This document shows positions 12,101 through 23,400 of a DNA stretch of 64,000 nucleotides, piece after piece. Origin of the DNA: Limnephilus marmoratus (Eukaryota; Arthropoda; Insecta; Trichoptera; Limnephilidae); the NCBI GenBank assembly GCA_917880885.1, contig OU862922.1:19840627-19904626 (forward strand). The letters run 5' to 3'. Position 1 is the first letter of the stretch. Every line of letters starts with the position of its first letter. The translations under genes were made by a program, and so were the position numbers. Below the pieces are notes generated by a model. The model worked only from the letters and a program-made list of their open reading frames with translations. It searched no databases and was not told the DNA's origin.

Positions 12101-13197
12101 AGTTTAGTAGTTGGTACATGAGCCTCATGTACCGCCACAAATAATTTAGTATTGTTGGATTGGCAACTAGTCGCACAGTTAATCAACAGATGGCACAAAC
12201 CATATCAATCACAAATTAAACATGTATTTTATAATTTTAATTTGCACGAAACTAGATGAATATTCCACTTGAAGACAGCTACATGTTATATTTCTTATGA
12301 AGACTGACAACATAATGATTGTATATAAGTTCCATGTGTCAACAGAATTATTGTATCGCATTATTGTTATATAACGGAGAAGCCCAAAGATTAACTTATG
12401 ATGAAGAGGAAATTTGCAGGGTAGTATGTGTTTCGTATTTAACGTGAAATTATTGTGTCAAGTGTACTGTCACCTTGCAAGCTCATTGTGACAACTTTTC
12501 TTATTTTGTATTCGATTTAATAAAATTTTATATGTCAGAAATATCCACACCAGTTTTTAATTTCACTTTTATTATCATTTTATTATTTGTATCATGCAGA
12601 GTCGGTTGGCATTGTTTGCATCCTTTTATAGGTTAAGTGGGTTTTTGGTAATTCCTTTCAATACCAATCCGCGTATTAATCAAAGCATCACAGAATTGAC
12701 ACTATTTAAGTTCATTGTTGCAAGTATGGTATTTGCTTGCAAAACACAATTATTTATATTGGTATTGAAGAAGTATAGCAGAAGCTATTTTACAACATTC
12801 AAAGTTAGTTTCTTTGAGGAGGTTGGTAGTGAGAGCGAATCTAAGATAAGGAACCGGTGCTTCCTAATATATATCTTCATTTGTACAGGCATAGTTCAAA
12901 GAATCAAAAATATTCCAAAAATAACCGGTTCCTCAAAAAAATAATATCGGGCGATCCAGTGATAGCAAATTAACCAGAGAAAGAATATTAACCGTAATGC
13001 AGTTTACAAATGCGTAATTTACATTACCGAAATGACAGTATAACAAATATGTCCCAGATAAGATATTTATATGTATGTATAATGCTCTGCCATTGCCACT
13101 TATGAATACAAAACACCAAAAATAGATGGAAAAGATGCAAATAATATTTCAAACTCTTGTTCTATCCTTTTCCAATTTTCTGTCATTTCTATTTAGT
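9102..13197. other. Intergenic, AT-rich; no gene seen
   Basis: About 4 kb with long A/T runs and no frame resembling protein. A 116-codon frame at 12594-12944 was judged to be chance. An AATAAA near 12519 could be a polyadenylation signal but has no assigned transcript. Confidence 0.4.
12113..12133. repeat. Perfect 21-bp palindrome
   Basis: GGTACATGAG-C-CTCATGTACC: ten-base arms around one central base. It stands alone in unremarkable sequence; a protein-binding site or chance are both possible. Confidence 0.6.
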
Positions 13198-13640
13198 TAC
13201 TAGCTGGGGTACCCGACTTCGCTCAGGTAGTTGATATGTGATTAAACTGACGTTCAAACCCACGACGGATCTTATTTTATATACCTGATGGATCTTACTT
13301 TATATACCCCTATCAATGGGTTGCTCTACCTATTCAAAATGTTCCAGAACATTTGAGAGTGTTCCGGGATGCTCCCGAATGTTCTGGACTTTTATGAGGA
13401 TGAAACTTCCAGCCCTTAAAAGCACGCCCTTCAGGTAAAAACGGGAACCTTCTTCATGAATGGGGGATAGAGGCCTACCACACGATATAACTCCCTTGAT
13501 CGTACCGGGACTCGTTTCTGAGTTTTTCTGTCTTTTATAACGTATATTGATTATTGTCATATTTCTATCATATCTCGAACTAAAAATATTACAGTAAACG
13601 TTGTACTCTTCTAGATAGGTACCTACCATGGATTAACCTG
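13198..13640 (+). repeat. Dispersed repeat beginning ACTAGCTGGGGTACCCGAC
   Basis: The leading motif, TAGCTGGGGTACCCGACTTCG, resembles the widespread insect repeat that starts with an ACTAGCTG...CCCG-CGACTTCG pattern. Downstream are two GATGGATCTTA..TATATACC-like duplications (13267-13310). The right boundary is uncertain. Confidence 0.4.
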
Positions 13641-13916
13641 CATTATATATTTTTTTGTCTTATATATATTATATTTGGTGTATACTTTTACATAATTATA
13701 AGTCATCTTACTTTTTAACCTTTAACTGTTGACTTAGGTTGGTAGGTGCACTATTGTTGATGACGCAACCGAGGGACAGGTTTTATTATGTACTACTTAC
13801 TGCCTTCAACATTTTCTAAAAACATGAAAAATCTGTTCGATATGTTTATTTGGATATTTTATTAATTTTCAGCGGAAATATATGCATGCCGTCTGACACG
13901 CTCTCCGCGCCAGCAA

Positions 13917-14748
13917 TAGGCCACTTGCATCACATTTAAAAAAAAAAAATTCCGGTTTAGGCAAACATTCTAAGACGTTCTGTATTTTTTTTTTTTTTTA
14001 ATCGTATTTTTGAAACCCTGGCGATTTTTTGAAAATTTCAATCCGAAAAATCAGACCATTTTTTATAAACCGGAAAGACGGGACATAATTTTATGGGTGC
14101 GAAAAAACGATAATTACATAGCCGAAAATCATTTAAAAAAAAAAAATGTGTTCCACAAGAATAACGAGGCATACCAAAAATATTACATTTCATAAATATT
14201 TTTTTATTGATCCATCTTATTGATCATAAATCATTGTAATGTTCAACGTCTATATTACTAAATCCGATGTAATATACTTGTACTTCTAAATTATAATAAT
14301 AATAAGAATATTATAAAATTTGATTTTGTTAAAATCAGCACTACTACCATTATACCTCTAAAAAACATACAGACAGCATGAAATGTACGGGGTTCTCTTC
14401 ATAACATCTGTCAAAAAATCAAACCAAATGATAAGTTCACAGAGAACAAACAATAAATATAGCGAACGTTAAATGTCAAATTCAAAAATTTGCCTGAAAT
14501 CAAAGTGTTGCCGTATAAAAAAAAATCAGTGTGGAATTTTACAAAATTAATAGGAACATTTTCGGAGAGACATGACACTTTCATGTAGTGACGTAACGGG
14601 CCCAAATAATGGATTTATTTATTTAAAAATAAAAAAAAACTGTACATTTAAAAAAATTTTTACTAACATTTTCATAATCTTAGTAAAAAAATCTATCCAC
14701 ACGATTTTTTCCAAGTCGTTATGAAATCCATGCAAGTGGCCTATTAGG
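13917..14748. repeat. Possible DNA element with short TIRs (TAGGCCACTTGCAT)
   Basis: TAGGCCACTTGCAT at about 13917 is matched by its inverted copy ATGCAAGTGGCCTA at about 14729-14742. The interior is A/T-rich with long A and T runs and no transposase. The inverted pair could be chance, but 14 matched bases this close is uncommon. Confidence 0.4.
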
Positions 14749-14825
14749 TTAATATAATTTTAAAAAATTATTAACATCTTTCTTTGAAATATCTATTTTA
14801 TTCATTATCATCAATTTCTATTACG

Positions 14826-14996
14826 GTTACGTGACAACTCAGAATCATGCAATTTCAACACCCCTTTGTAACGTCATTAAAACTTACGAAAAAAATTTAA
14901 AAATAGCCCTTAACCTAATTTAAAAAATATATATATCACTTTCATTGACTTTTCAAAGAAGGTGTTGAAGTTGAATGATTCTAAGTTGTCCGGTCA
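14826..14996. repeat. Inverted-repeat element of about 170 bp
   Basis: The left arm, with GACAACTCAGAATCATGCAA, is complementary (about 85%) to the right arm TTGAATGATTCTAAGTTGTC (about 14970-14990). The pairing extends through TTCAACACC/GGTGTTGAA. The loop carries CGTCATTAAAAC. A short MITE or hairpin. Confidence 0.5.
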
Positions 14997-15525
14997 CCGT
15001 TTTATAGTTAATTCCGCCTTAATTGGGACATATGGGACCCAGACATTTTGTCCCAAGCGAGCGGCTGTCCCAAATAAACGAAGGTAAGAAAAATTTAATA
15101 TTTTGATTTTTAACTTTGAGTAAAACCTTTAAAAAACCTGTAAAAATTTAATTATTTGAAGACTATGTTAGTGACATTCAATTGAAAATCAATCAATCCC
15201 TAGTTCATACATTATAATATAAATTATGCGCCAACTAAATGATGCGGCAATAAGCCTAATAAAACACAAAAAACTATAATATGTAAAATTTATTAAAAAT
15301 GCATCATTGAACAATAAAAAATAATATTCTCACGACAAACATTTTGTTTGAAGTGTTTTCATAGTAAACTCTTATAATATTACTTATCAAAAAAGTTAAC
15401 ATTTTTCCCTATACAAACTATAACGTCATTGACACTGCAATATGTTGTATGTACTAAAATGTATTTTTTAATTTTTTTTTTATGGAAAATTCCAAAATTC
15501 CTGATCTTTACCTTGTATCAAAACA

Positions 15526-16612
15526 TTGTCAGCCGTCGGGTCCAAAGCTCGTCATTTGTCTCAATTTGTCTTGATAAAATCATTGACAGTCCCACAACAA
15601 GTCAATGATTTTATCAAGTTTGTCAATGTTTCGAGTTTAGTTGTGCTTCCCGTGTTCGACGGAAAACATTTCCAAAACACTTCATCCCGGGTGAAGCGGG
15701 AAGGCAGGCGGGAGCCGGCGGGGGGGTATAATTCATTTAATTGACAGGAGCCGCGCGGTGTGGTCGTATTTATGGAAGAACAAACCGAACGACTTTTTGA
15801 GGTTATGTGTAATGTATAATGAGCGAGCTTAAATAATCATGAGTTTAAAATATTATTATACTTACGTATAATATTATAATAAATATATTTGATAATATAA
15901 TTATAATATAGTAACAAATATTAACATAATTATTCGGTATCGAGAAACGCCTGAAATATTCTCCGCGCCGCGTGGGAACGTGGATGCGTAAAATGTCTTT
16001 GTACAGTAATGTACAGATTGTACAGTGCCCTTGAAATGATTTTACACAAAAACGCAAATTTCATAAACAGCCATACATTGTTATTACGTACTTTATTATT
16101 ATGTTATGTAGGTACTACTTGTCAAATTGTGTTCACCATGCCAACTTGAATAATCAGGAAAGATTTCTGACTAATATCGATTATGGCACGACCTAAAGTT
16201 ACGAATTTAGAGTGCGTAAATATTTACGTCAAAAACAGAATAATTATAAATATTTGATATTATATTATAATTTTATTATCAAATATATTTATTATAATAT
16301 TATACGTAGTATAATAATATTTTAAACTCGTGAATATGCCCGCTCATTGCACATAACCACAAAAGGCGGCCGTTCCGTTAATTCTCCCCACACGACCGCA
16401 TTGCGCGGCATCTGTCAAAAAATGAATCCCCCCCCCCCGCCTGCCTTCCCGCTTCACCCGGGATGGAGTGTTTGGGAAATGTTTTCCGTCGAACATGGAA
16501 AGCACAACTAAACTCGAAACAACAAAAGTTGAGAATATTTATTGACAAACTTGATAAATTCATTGACTTGTTGTGACAAATGACGAGCTCTGGACCCCGC
16601 TAAAAAAAAAAA
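15526..16612. mobile_element. Fold-back element with arms of about 380 bp
   Basis: The left arm, about 15530-15915, is repeated in inverted orientation at about 16225-16612. Shared blocks in mirrored order: GTCCAAAGCTCGTCATTTGTC, GATTTTATCAAGTTTGTCAAT, TCGAGTTTAGTTGTGCTT, GACGGAAAACATTTCC, CCCGGGTGAAGCGGGAAGG and a long AT block TATTATAATAAATATATTTG. A 300-bp spacer separates the arms. The spacer has no recognisable ORF. The left arm has a small tandem duplication of the TTGTC..GATTTTATCAA motif that the right arm lacks. Confidence 0.8.
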
Positions 16613-17052
16613 CACTTCACAACCGTTAAACGGTGTTTTTGTTACAAATTGTATAAAGACATTTACAGACCGACAGACACACTCAAACCATTTCATCTAA
16701 ATTAGCGATTATTGAATTTAAAAATAACATTAAATTTAAACAGGTCTGAATATAAAATATCACAAATAAATAAGGTTCACTATAAACGTGAACATATATA
16801 AATGCTTCAATTAACTTTTGAATAAGCATACCAAAAATGTTATTTTATCAATCTCTCTTCTCCATTGCATCAACGGATTGTTTCATTTTTCCTAAAGAAT
16901 TCCTCCACTATGTGTGTATTATCAGAACAAGATTACTTTTATAGTAACGGTATTCTGATTGTAAATTAGACCAAAGAATTTTTCTCAATTGTTGTAATCA
17001 AAGTAATAGGGGCAAAGGGAGACATGGCAGACATTCTTGAGTGAAAAATACT

Positions 17053-17275
17053 CTAAGCATCGCCCTGGTGTAAGGCCACCATTCAGAATTTAAATGTTGC
17101 TTGAAATGGCTTTAGCCGTGTTTGGTGATCAGATATGAATAGCCAGGCACTTCCCCACCTTCTTCTTTCCCATATCCTCTCCCTCCCCATTACCTTCGGC
17201 CTCACAAAATGCTCTAATTGGGTCTTCAGATGGTTGGGAGCAATTGGGACTCTTGTGCAATATTCATCACATTAT
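17053..17275 (+). mobile_element. SINE-like repeat, copy 1
   Basis: The block order is TCGCCCTG..GTAAGGCCACCATTCA, TGTTGCTTGAAATGG, CCAGGCACTTCC, pyrimidine tract, TTCGGCCTCACAA, AATTGGG, GTTGGGAGCA, CTTTTGTGCAATATT-like. Parts recur at 24970-25085, 49780-49925 and 49926-50075. No coding sequence; a short interspersed element is the simplest reading. Confidence 0.5.
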
Positions 17276-17625
17276 TCACTATCGTGCATTATCACAACCC
17301 ATCTGCTTGGTTCAATATATTCACACTTCACAATACGTAAGCCTTAGTTTTGCGCGAAAAATCTGAAACCGTCACTTTGGATCGAGATTGTAAAATATCT
17401 ATGCAAGATAGCAATCATATTTCAAAGACAATAAGAAGCATTGTTTCGTTCTCTTTCTGGTTAAAAGAAAAAATACATATGTTTGCATGAGAGGAAGAGT
17501 AATATATAGCTTTTAAAATGTAAGGTCGCTCGGGACGTTTTTGGTCTTATGAATGTATAACGTGATTACGTGTTTTGGGATGTATTTGCTCCTAAACAAG
17601 CAGACGGGTTAAAAAAACATTGAGT

Positions 17626-17965
17626 GCAGTTCACACGTGGTAGAAGTGAGACCCTCACCCAAACAATCTCAACCAATAGGAGCCTAGAAAAGTGAGCTCA
17701 CAATCAAAGTGGTCAATGCGGTAAGGTTTCATTCTCTCGCAGGCTAAATCCTATAGATGTATGTGTTTGTCTCTTTTTAGTGTCGTTTCTGTTTCATCGA
17801 GTTTCAAATCACAACAGTGCTAAAATACGATCGCCGAACGACAACCAAGCTGCACGGAATACTAAAGCATCGGAGCCAATAATGAAAGGTTTGCGTTTGG
17901 TGAGTATAAAGAAACAAAGGCTGGTCGCCACTACACATAGATGCGATTTGCGGAACTATGGGTGA
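17626..17965 (+). repeat. Dispersed repeat (GTGCAGTTCACACG family), copy 1
   Basis: Starts TGCAGTTCACACG and contains CATTCTCTCGCAGGCTAAAT then TGTTTGTCTCTTTTTAGTGTC and GAGTTTCAAATCACAAC. The same blocks follow in the same order at 18390-18640, with a different internal segment. Confidence 0.6.
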
Positions 17966-18110
17966 TCGTGCAGTTTCTTACTCATAAAGGTTTGCGGTCT
18001 ATCTCCCTTGTTTTTATTATCTGTGGTTAAAATCGATGATCTTCAAAGAGCTACACACACAATCAAGGCCAAATGGCAACCATTTGCTTATAAATCACAG
18101 TTGTGGCCCA
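17966..18110 (-). repeat. Dispersed repeat sharing CTATCTCCCTTGTTT block
   Basis: TCTATCTCCCTTGTTTTTAT followed by ATCTGTGGTTAAA matches, inverted, the block at 56175-56225, which reads AACCATAGATAACAG then AAACAAGGGAGATGGA. A small interspersed repeat of unknown family. Confidence 0.4.
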
Positions 18111-18389
18111 TAACAGTTGGTGTTGTATAAGCCACATCTGCAGTAGGTACACCTGTCACTATGTTGAATTATTGATATCATATTAATACAAAGAGACAAG
18201 CTTTTCAAATAATGCTTCGCTGGAAGTAAACATGTCTGAAATACAATATGTAATTTATTAGGAACAAAAAATGACTTAGAATAAAACACAATATAAATCA
18301 TGTAAAGTAGAAAACCTTGCTCATTGACACTATATAAAACTTGTTGGTTGGTCATGTGAACTAAACTATGAATAAAAAAAATATAAGTG

Positions 18390-18640
18390 TGCAGTTCACA
18401 CGCAGTATAAGTGAAACCGTAAAAAAAAAAAAGTAGAAAAAAGTGGGGAGGCTACGAGGCACCGAACAAAGAGGAGACTGATAGGCTACGAGCACCGCAC
18501 AAATAGGAGACTGATTATTCTATCTCATTCTCTCGCAGGCTAAATCCTATAGATGTATGTGTTTGTCTCTTTTTAGTGTCACTTTTTAATTCCATCGAGT
18601 TTCAAATCACAACGGTGCTAAAGAAGTTTTCACTTCAAAA
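18390..18640 (+). repeat. Dispersed repeat (GTGCAGTTCACACG family), copy 2
   Basis: Direct repeat of 17626-17830. It includes a local duplication of AGGCTACGAGGCACCGAACAAA / AGGCTACGAGCACCGCACAAA in the variable segment. A run of 12 A follows the head. Confidence 0.6.
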
Positions 18641-18704
18641 ATATCTAAATATCACTTAACCTAAAATCTTTTTTTTTAACATCAACTCCTTACAGGAGGT
18701 ACCG

Positions 18705-19180
18705 AGCAAAATAATTTCCCTCAGGGCCCATGTCATCTTTGGGGATGCTGTGTGGAGGATCTTTTAACCTCTCATCTGTCGCAAGCCCGTCGGCGGGCCC
18801 AAAAAAGTCTATGCTTTTTTTTAAAATGCGATTTTGACCCTTATGTATAAAGAAAATGTATGAAGGACAAGGTCAGAATCGCTTGCGCCAGTATAAATCT
18901 AGGACCTAGGTACTATTTGATTATTGTAGCTACTCTGAATTATTTTTAAATAATTTTCTATGAAATTTGTGGGTGGCTTTTCGAAATACCATCCAACAAA
19001 CGACAGGTTAAGGGAAAGGATGGAGAGGAAATTCTGGGAAGGAAAAAGGGGTGGGTTGGAAGGGTCTCCCTCAACCGGCCCGATCCGGCTTGCCACGAAG
19101 TTGGTGGATAGACGCATCCGCTGCCAAGACCTGAACAAACTTTACCTCATGAACCCCGGACACCCCTGTTAATCACCAGT
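18705..19180 (+). mobile_element. LINE 3' fragment interrupted by a TTAA-flanked MITE
   Basis: 18710-18766 (TTTCCCTCAGGGCCCATGTC, GATGCTGTGTGGAGG) and 19010-19175 (GGAAAGGATGGAGAGGAAATT through CCGGACACCCCTGTT) are adjacent in the related minus-strand copy at 53340-53560. Here a block of about 240 bp separates them. The CDS tail of the same family is at 44724-45110. This is the 3' end of a CR1/Jockey-like LINE carrying a later insertion. Confidence 0.6.
18766..19010. mobile_element. TTAA-flanked MITE carrying a GATTTTGACCCTT palindrome
   Basis: Left end TTAACCTCTCATCTGTCGC and right end CCAACAAACGACAGGTTAA are inverted-complementary, and both include TTAA, as with piggyBac-type insertions. 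Inside, GCGATTTTGACC ... GGTCAGAATCGC (about 18828-18884) forms an imperfect palindrome that recurs at 51028-51082 and 51205-51260. Confidence 0.55.
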
Positions 19181-19296
19181 GTGGTTCTACTTCACTACTT
19201 AGAAAAAGTAAGAGTGGTTTAGAAAAAAAAAAAAGAAAATGTCAAAAATGCTCATTATATGAAGTCACCATTAGTAAAACAAATTTCATAATGATC

Positions 19297-19513
19297 GATG
19301 CTGGTGGCAGCTCGTGACTTTTGGGTGTGTTAGAGTGCTATCATTTAAAAAAATGGTATTATTAATTGTTGTAGCCGAAAAAAAAATTTTTTTTTGCAAT
19401 ATAGTTTTTTTGTATGAAAAATTTCAGGAAGTTTCAGACAGCACGGATTTCATCAATAATGCCACTTTTTTAATATTCAGTAGCACACCCAAAAGTCACA
19501 AGCCGCCACTGAT
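19297..19513. mobile_element. hAT-type MITE (GGCGGCTCGTGACTTTT family), copy 1
   Basis: Left end GGTGGCAGCTCGTGACTTTT and right end AAAAGTCACAAGCCGCCACT are inverted-complementary. The interior is A/T-rich, with no transposase. Same family as 32422-32684, where an 8-bp target duplication is visible, and as 55200-55450. Confidence 0.65.
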
Positions 19514-19570
19514 CAATGCACAAATAATGTGAATGTCCACTCATCAAACTTAAAACAAAATTATTAACTG

Positions 19571-19653
19571 TAAGGGGGTATTTCATCACCTCTGAGTAAA
19601 CTGTTTAGTAACTACTCTTTGAGTAACTTTCATTGTATGATTTCACCCCCTAT
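19571..19653. mobile_element. Very short MITE (about 83 bp)
   Basis: GTAAGGGGGTATTTCATCA on the left mirrors TGATTTCACCCCCTA on the right; the inner parts TGAGTAAACT / AGTAACT are also complementary. TA at both ends suggests a TA target site. Confidence 0.55.
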
Positions 19654-19847
19654 ACACACAAGCCCTGCTTATTTATGGGGGTACACCATATACCTGTATT
19701 ATGTAATTAATTATAGTAAAAAATATATTATAATTTATGTATCCTTTTGTAAATAAAAAAAAAAAATGATTAACATGGCTGTAAAACAGATATTTACACA
19801 AAGGGTAGTGTTACTCAGCAGTGATAACAATAATAATAATAATATAT

Positions 19848-20231
19848 CTTTATTAAACAAAAATTTGAAGATTTATAACTACAAGAAATAAGTACATCTT
19901 ACAATATTTTAAAAGTAACATTAGTACAAAAGTTAATAACAAAAAAACAATATACCTACATATAAACAGTAGGTACTTAGAGAGTAGAAATTATACATTT
20001 AGGTTTCTCGTAACCTGCCTCACTAGGCTAGCCTGTGTTGAGGCAGTTATTAGATAAAACAGATAACTTATGTTATGATGAGTTGCGCTAATCGACAGTT
20101 ATAGACAGTTATCGACAGTTAGTCATGGTGGTGGGTATCTCTAATATACATAATATAAACAAAGGACGTAAATATTATTTTTTTAGGAACAGACATTGTT
20201 TGCTATTGGAATGTATTAATTTTCGCTCACT
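19848..20231 (-). other. Likely 3' UTR and polyadenylation region of guanine deaminase
   Basis: Read on the minus strand, the sequence after the guanine deaminase stop (20232-20234) is AT-rich, and AATAAA occurs at 19849-19854 (TTTATT on the plus strand). The 10-bp word ATCGACAGTT is repeated three times around 20091-20122. The true cleavage site cannot be fixed by eye. Confidence 0.35.
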
Positions 20232-20473
20232 TTAGAATACAATTTCTTTTCCTTTCACAAACACTTTGATAATGTTTCTATCATCGCCAAGGTACACAAA
20301 TTGCTGCAGAAGACAGGTTATTTCCGATTGGCAGCAGCTATGCTGATGCGACGCCACTTCTTCAGGTACTTTGTACAGATCTACGGGAGACTCTTGGCAG
20401 TGGAGGTCTATGATGAGGGCATCAAATTCTTTTCCCTCTTCGAAGTTGCCTGTTTTGTCGTCCAACGAAAGAG
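20232..20473 (-). CDS. GDA: Guanine deaminase exon 8 (terminal)
   Basis: Residues 375-454 and the TAA stop (20234-20232). Contains GNFEEGKEFDALIID and LQQFVYLGDDRNIIKVFV, the C-terminal beta-sandwich closing segment seen across guanine deaminases. Confidence 0.95.
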
Positions 20474-23400
20474 CTAGAATAATACAAAGTATAAGTGAAT
20501 CATTTTAAAGACTGCTGGATGTCTTCTCAAGTATCTTCCACCACTTTGTGTCTTATTCCTTTCAGCAACTAACTAACCACACATACGACTCAGGTTTCCT
20601 GTTTCTACAGCATTCATTTCATTTACTTCCTTCCCCTTCATGCCTCACTGACATTGCATTGTGTGCTACTGCAAGCTTTTAAATAAGTCTTTGGTAACAT
20701 AATACCTTTAGCTCCTCCCAGCGTGGCCAGGTAAAAGGCTTCTTTCCAAGAAACAGGTTTAGTATCTTTTGTTTCTCCTTTAAGGCAGGCGATGTGAGTG
20801 GACACGTCCATACATCGCCTCATGGCATCCATTATGGAAGGACTGTCTCCTCCGGAAACATCTGGAATCAAACGGAGGTAGCTACTTTATTACTACCACA
20901 TGTAAAATCTTCCGACCTGCGTTAGAAAATGGATCTTACAAGATAAGATGAATAATGAATTCAAATATCTCATAGTCTGAGAAAATTGTAAGATTCTGTT
21001 GGTCTGAAAGACTGTGATGGGCTGGACATGTAAAATAATGCCCCAGTGGAAGCAACCTAGAGGAAGAAGTGGATAGACTGCATGGATGAGGATTGGAGAA
21101 TGAGAAGGGCAGAAAACTGGAGGCGAATGGCGAGGGACCGCAGCCACTGGGGAACATTAGAAGGAGGCCAAATCCCACCCTGGGATGTAGTGCCGAGATG
21201 ATGCAACAATAAAAAGCCAATAAGATTGAAGACATAATACGGTTACGAAAACTAAGTAGGAACAAAATCATACATTAGCTGAATAATGGGTAAATGAAGT
21301 GATCTAATAACCAAAGGTTCGGTTTCGGTTTCGGCAAGTTTCGGTAAAAAAAATCTAGTTTCGGTTTCGGCAGAAAATCTGCCGAACCTTTGGCCTCACT
21401 GAAACGCTGCATACGTAAAGTATCGCGCGTCGTTCGGCTGACTTCGGCTGACTTCGGCTGAGTTCGCCGGCCGGTCTGGCGTGATTGTGTTTCAGTTTAT
21501 GTGTTATTTCTCGCACATACAGTTTGTAACATAAAGTTAACATGTTCATTATTTTTTATAATTTTTGTTTGTTTTATAGCAACAAAAAAAAAAAATATTT
21601 TCATTTAACATGTGTAATAATAATAAGAATGTTGTGATTGAGAGAGAGCAATTAAAATTAAAATACTCAATTAATGAGGTCCTCCTTTTATAATGTAAGT
21701 GTTGATTATTCACAAATTTTTGTTCCAAGAAGTAGTTAGCATGTGTTAATTTTTAAATTTTTGTTTGTTTTAAAGCAGTAATATAATTTTTTTTCACATA
21801 CTTCAATTATTTTTTTTTTTCATTTAACATGTATTAACTTTCTGTATAAGTGTAAAAATAAGCCAAATTTCAGTAAACAAAAGATTTTTAACATGTCTAA
21901 AAAAGTTTCGGTTTCGGCCGAAACTTAGACAGATACCGAAGATTCGGTTTTGGTTTCGGTAGAAAATCCTGTTTCGGTCGGACACTACAAATTATATCAA
22001 TCATGTATTATGACAAACTGCTTTGGCAGTTTAGCAGGTGCTTAAAATGAAAAATAATAAAAAAGGTGGGTTAGAAGAAATTCTCTTAAGCCCAATAAAT
22101 GGGTGATTCAGTAAAAACCCATAAGGAGAAAAGTACACATTAGAAGGGTTCCATGATAAAACAGAACAGTGACACAACAAAAGTGAAGAAAAAGAATAAT
22201 CAAACAACAACTCCAAACTAACCTAACCTTACATTTTATAATGTTCTGTTTTATCCAATTAACCCTGTAAAACCCAACAAGAGAAAAAAGTACACATTAT
22301 GTAAAGAGAAGCAAATAGATAAAATGATAAGTAGCAGAATTGAACCTTACCAGTTCCAAGACCACAAGTGACTCCATTCTCCATGAGCTTCCTCAGGGGG
22401 CAGAGTCCCGACTGCAACCGGGTGTTGGAGGCGGGGCAGTGGGCTATGGATACCCCTTTTCCGGCCAGAAGGGCGAATTCCTCATCCTTGAGGTGGACTG
22501 CATGGGCTAGGATGCACTGAAATTCATTAATTACATACCAGTGGTGATAAAAAAGCAATTGATTTAGGGTGTTGTGAAACTAACTTAACTAACCACCACG
22601 TCTTTTTGCGCAAGGGTAGGCAGAGAGGCTGGACTGCCACTGGTGTGGTGGAAGTAAGGATTTGAGGGAGCGGTCCGTATCGGTAGAGACGGGAGATAAA
22701 TGAAAGGCGTGCAGTCGATGTGTGAGTCAGTCGTTTATTGTGGCTACGTAGCGGAGGTCGATGCGGAGCGGGAGCGGAGTGGAGTGATGCTGCTGCGTGG
22801 TGAGTGAAGATAAAGGTCAGGACACTACGGCGGTGAAGATCACTGGTCTTCAGGAAGCCGGCGTGTTACCCTACACCATGGCGGTGTAGACGAGACCTTG
22901 GTCCAGGCGGTCGATCGACGTCGTGTTGACGGGATATGGCGGCTGTGTGTCCAGTGGGTCGGAGCACACACGTGACGCAGGAAGGAACCTTGAGAGGAGG
23001 TGAGGATGCTGGCGCGTTGCCAGGTGCTGGTTGCTGCTCGTTGCAGGATGCTGGATGATGGCGCGTTGCCGTGCTGCTCGTTGCAGGATGTTGGATGCTG
23101 GCGCGTTGCCGAGTGTGGTAGCGGGCGCGTTGCCCGGTGTGGTTGTGGTAGCTGCTCGTTGCAGGATGCTGGTTGACATCTCATGTCGAGATCGTAGTTG
23201 GAGAGGTTCCTCGAAGGTGCTGAAATGTTCCTGTGTCACGCTGGATAAATTGATGTTCACTGTTGACAGCGCGAGGCCCGTGCCCCGCGCGGGCTGGTAC
23301 TTAGTCGCGACACTGCTCGTTCTGTGTTCCTTTATCGATGAATGGAGACTAGGTACTGACTGACTGGCTCCGAGCCAGCGAGCGCGGCTTATATACCCGT

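Noticed and set aside
12594..12944. 116-codon open frame
   Set aside because: Composition is that of translated AT-rich DNA, with no domain, no GC rise and no splice context, unlike the real exons here.
13215..13270. tRNA-like box pair (GCTCAGGTAG, GTTCAAACCC)
   Set aside because: The D-stem and acceptor stem do not pair; it is part of a dispersed repeat.
22840..23363. Open frames of 110-129 residues on both strands
   Set aside because: They are translations of the minisatellite within the LTR-like element.
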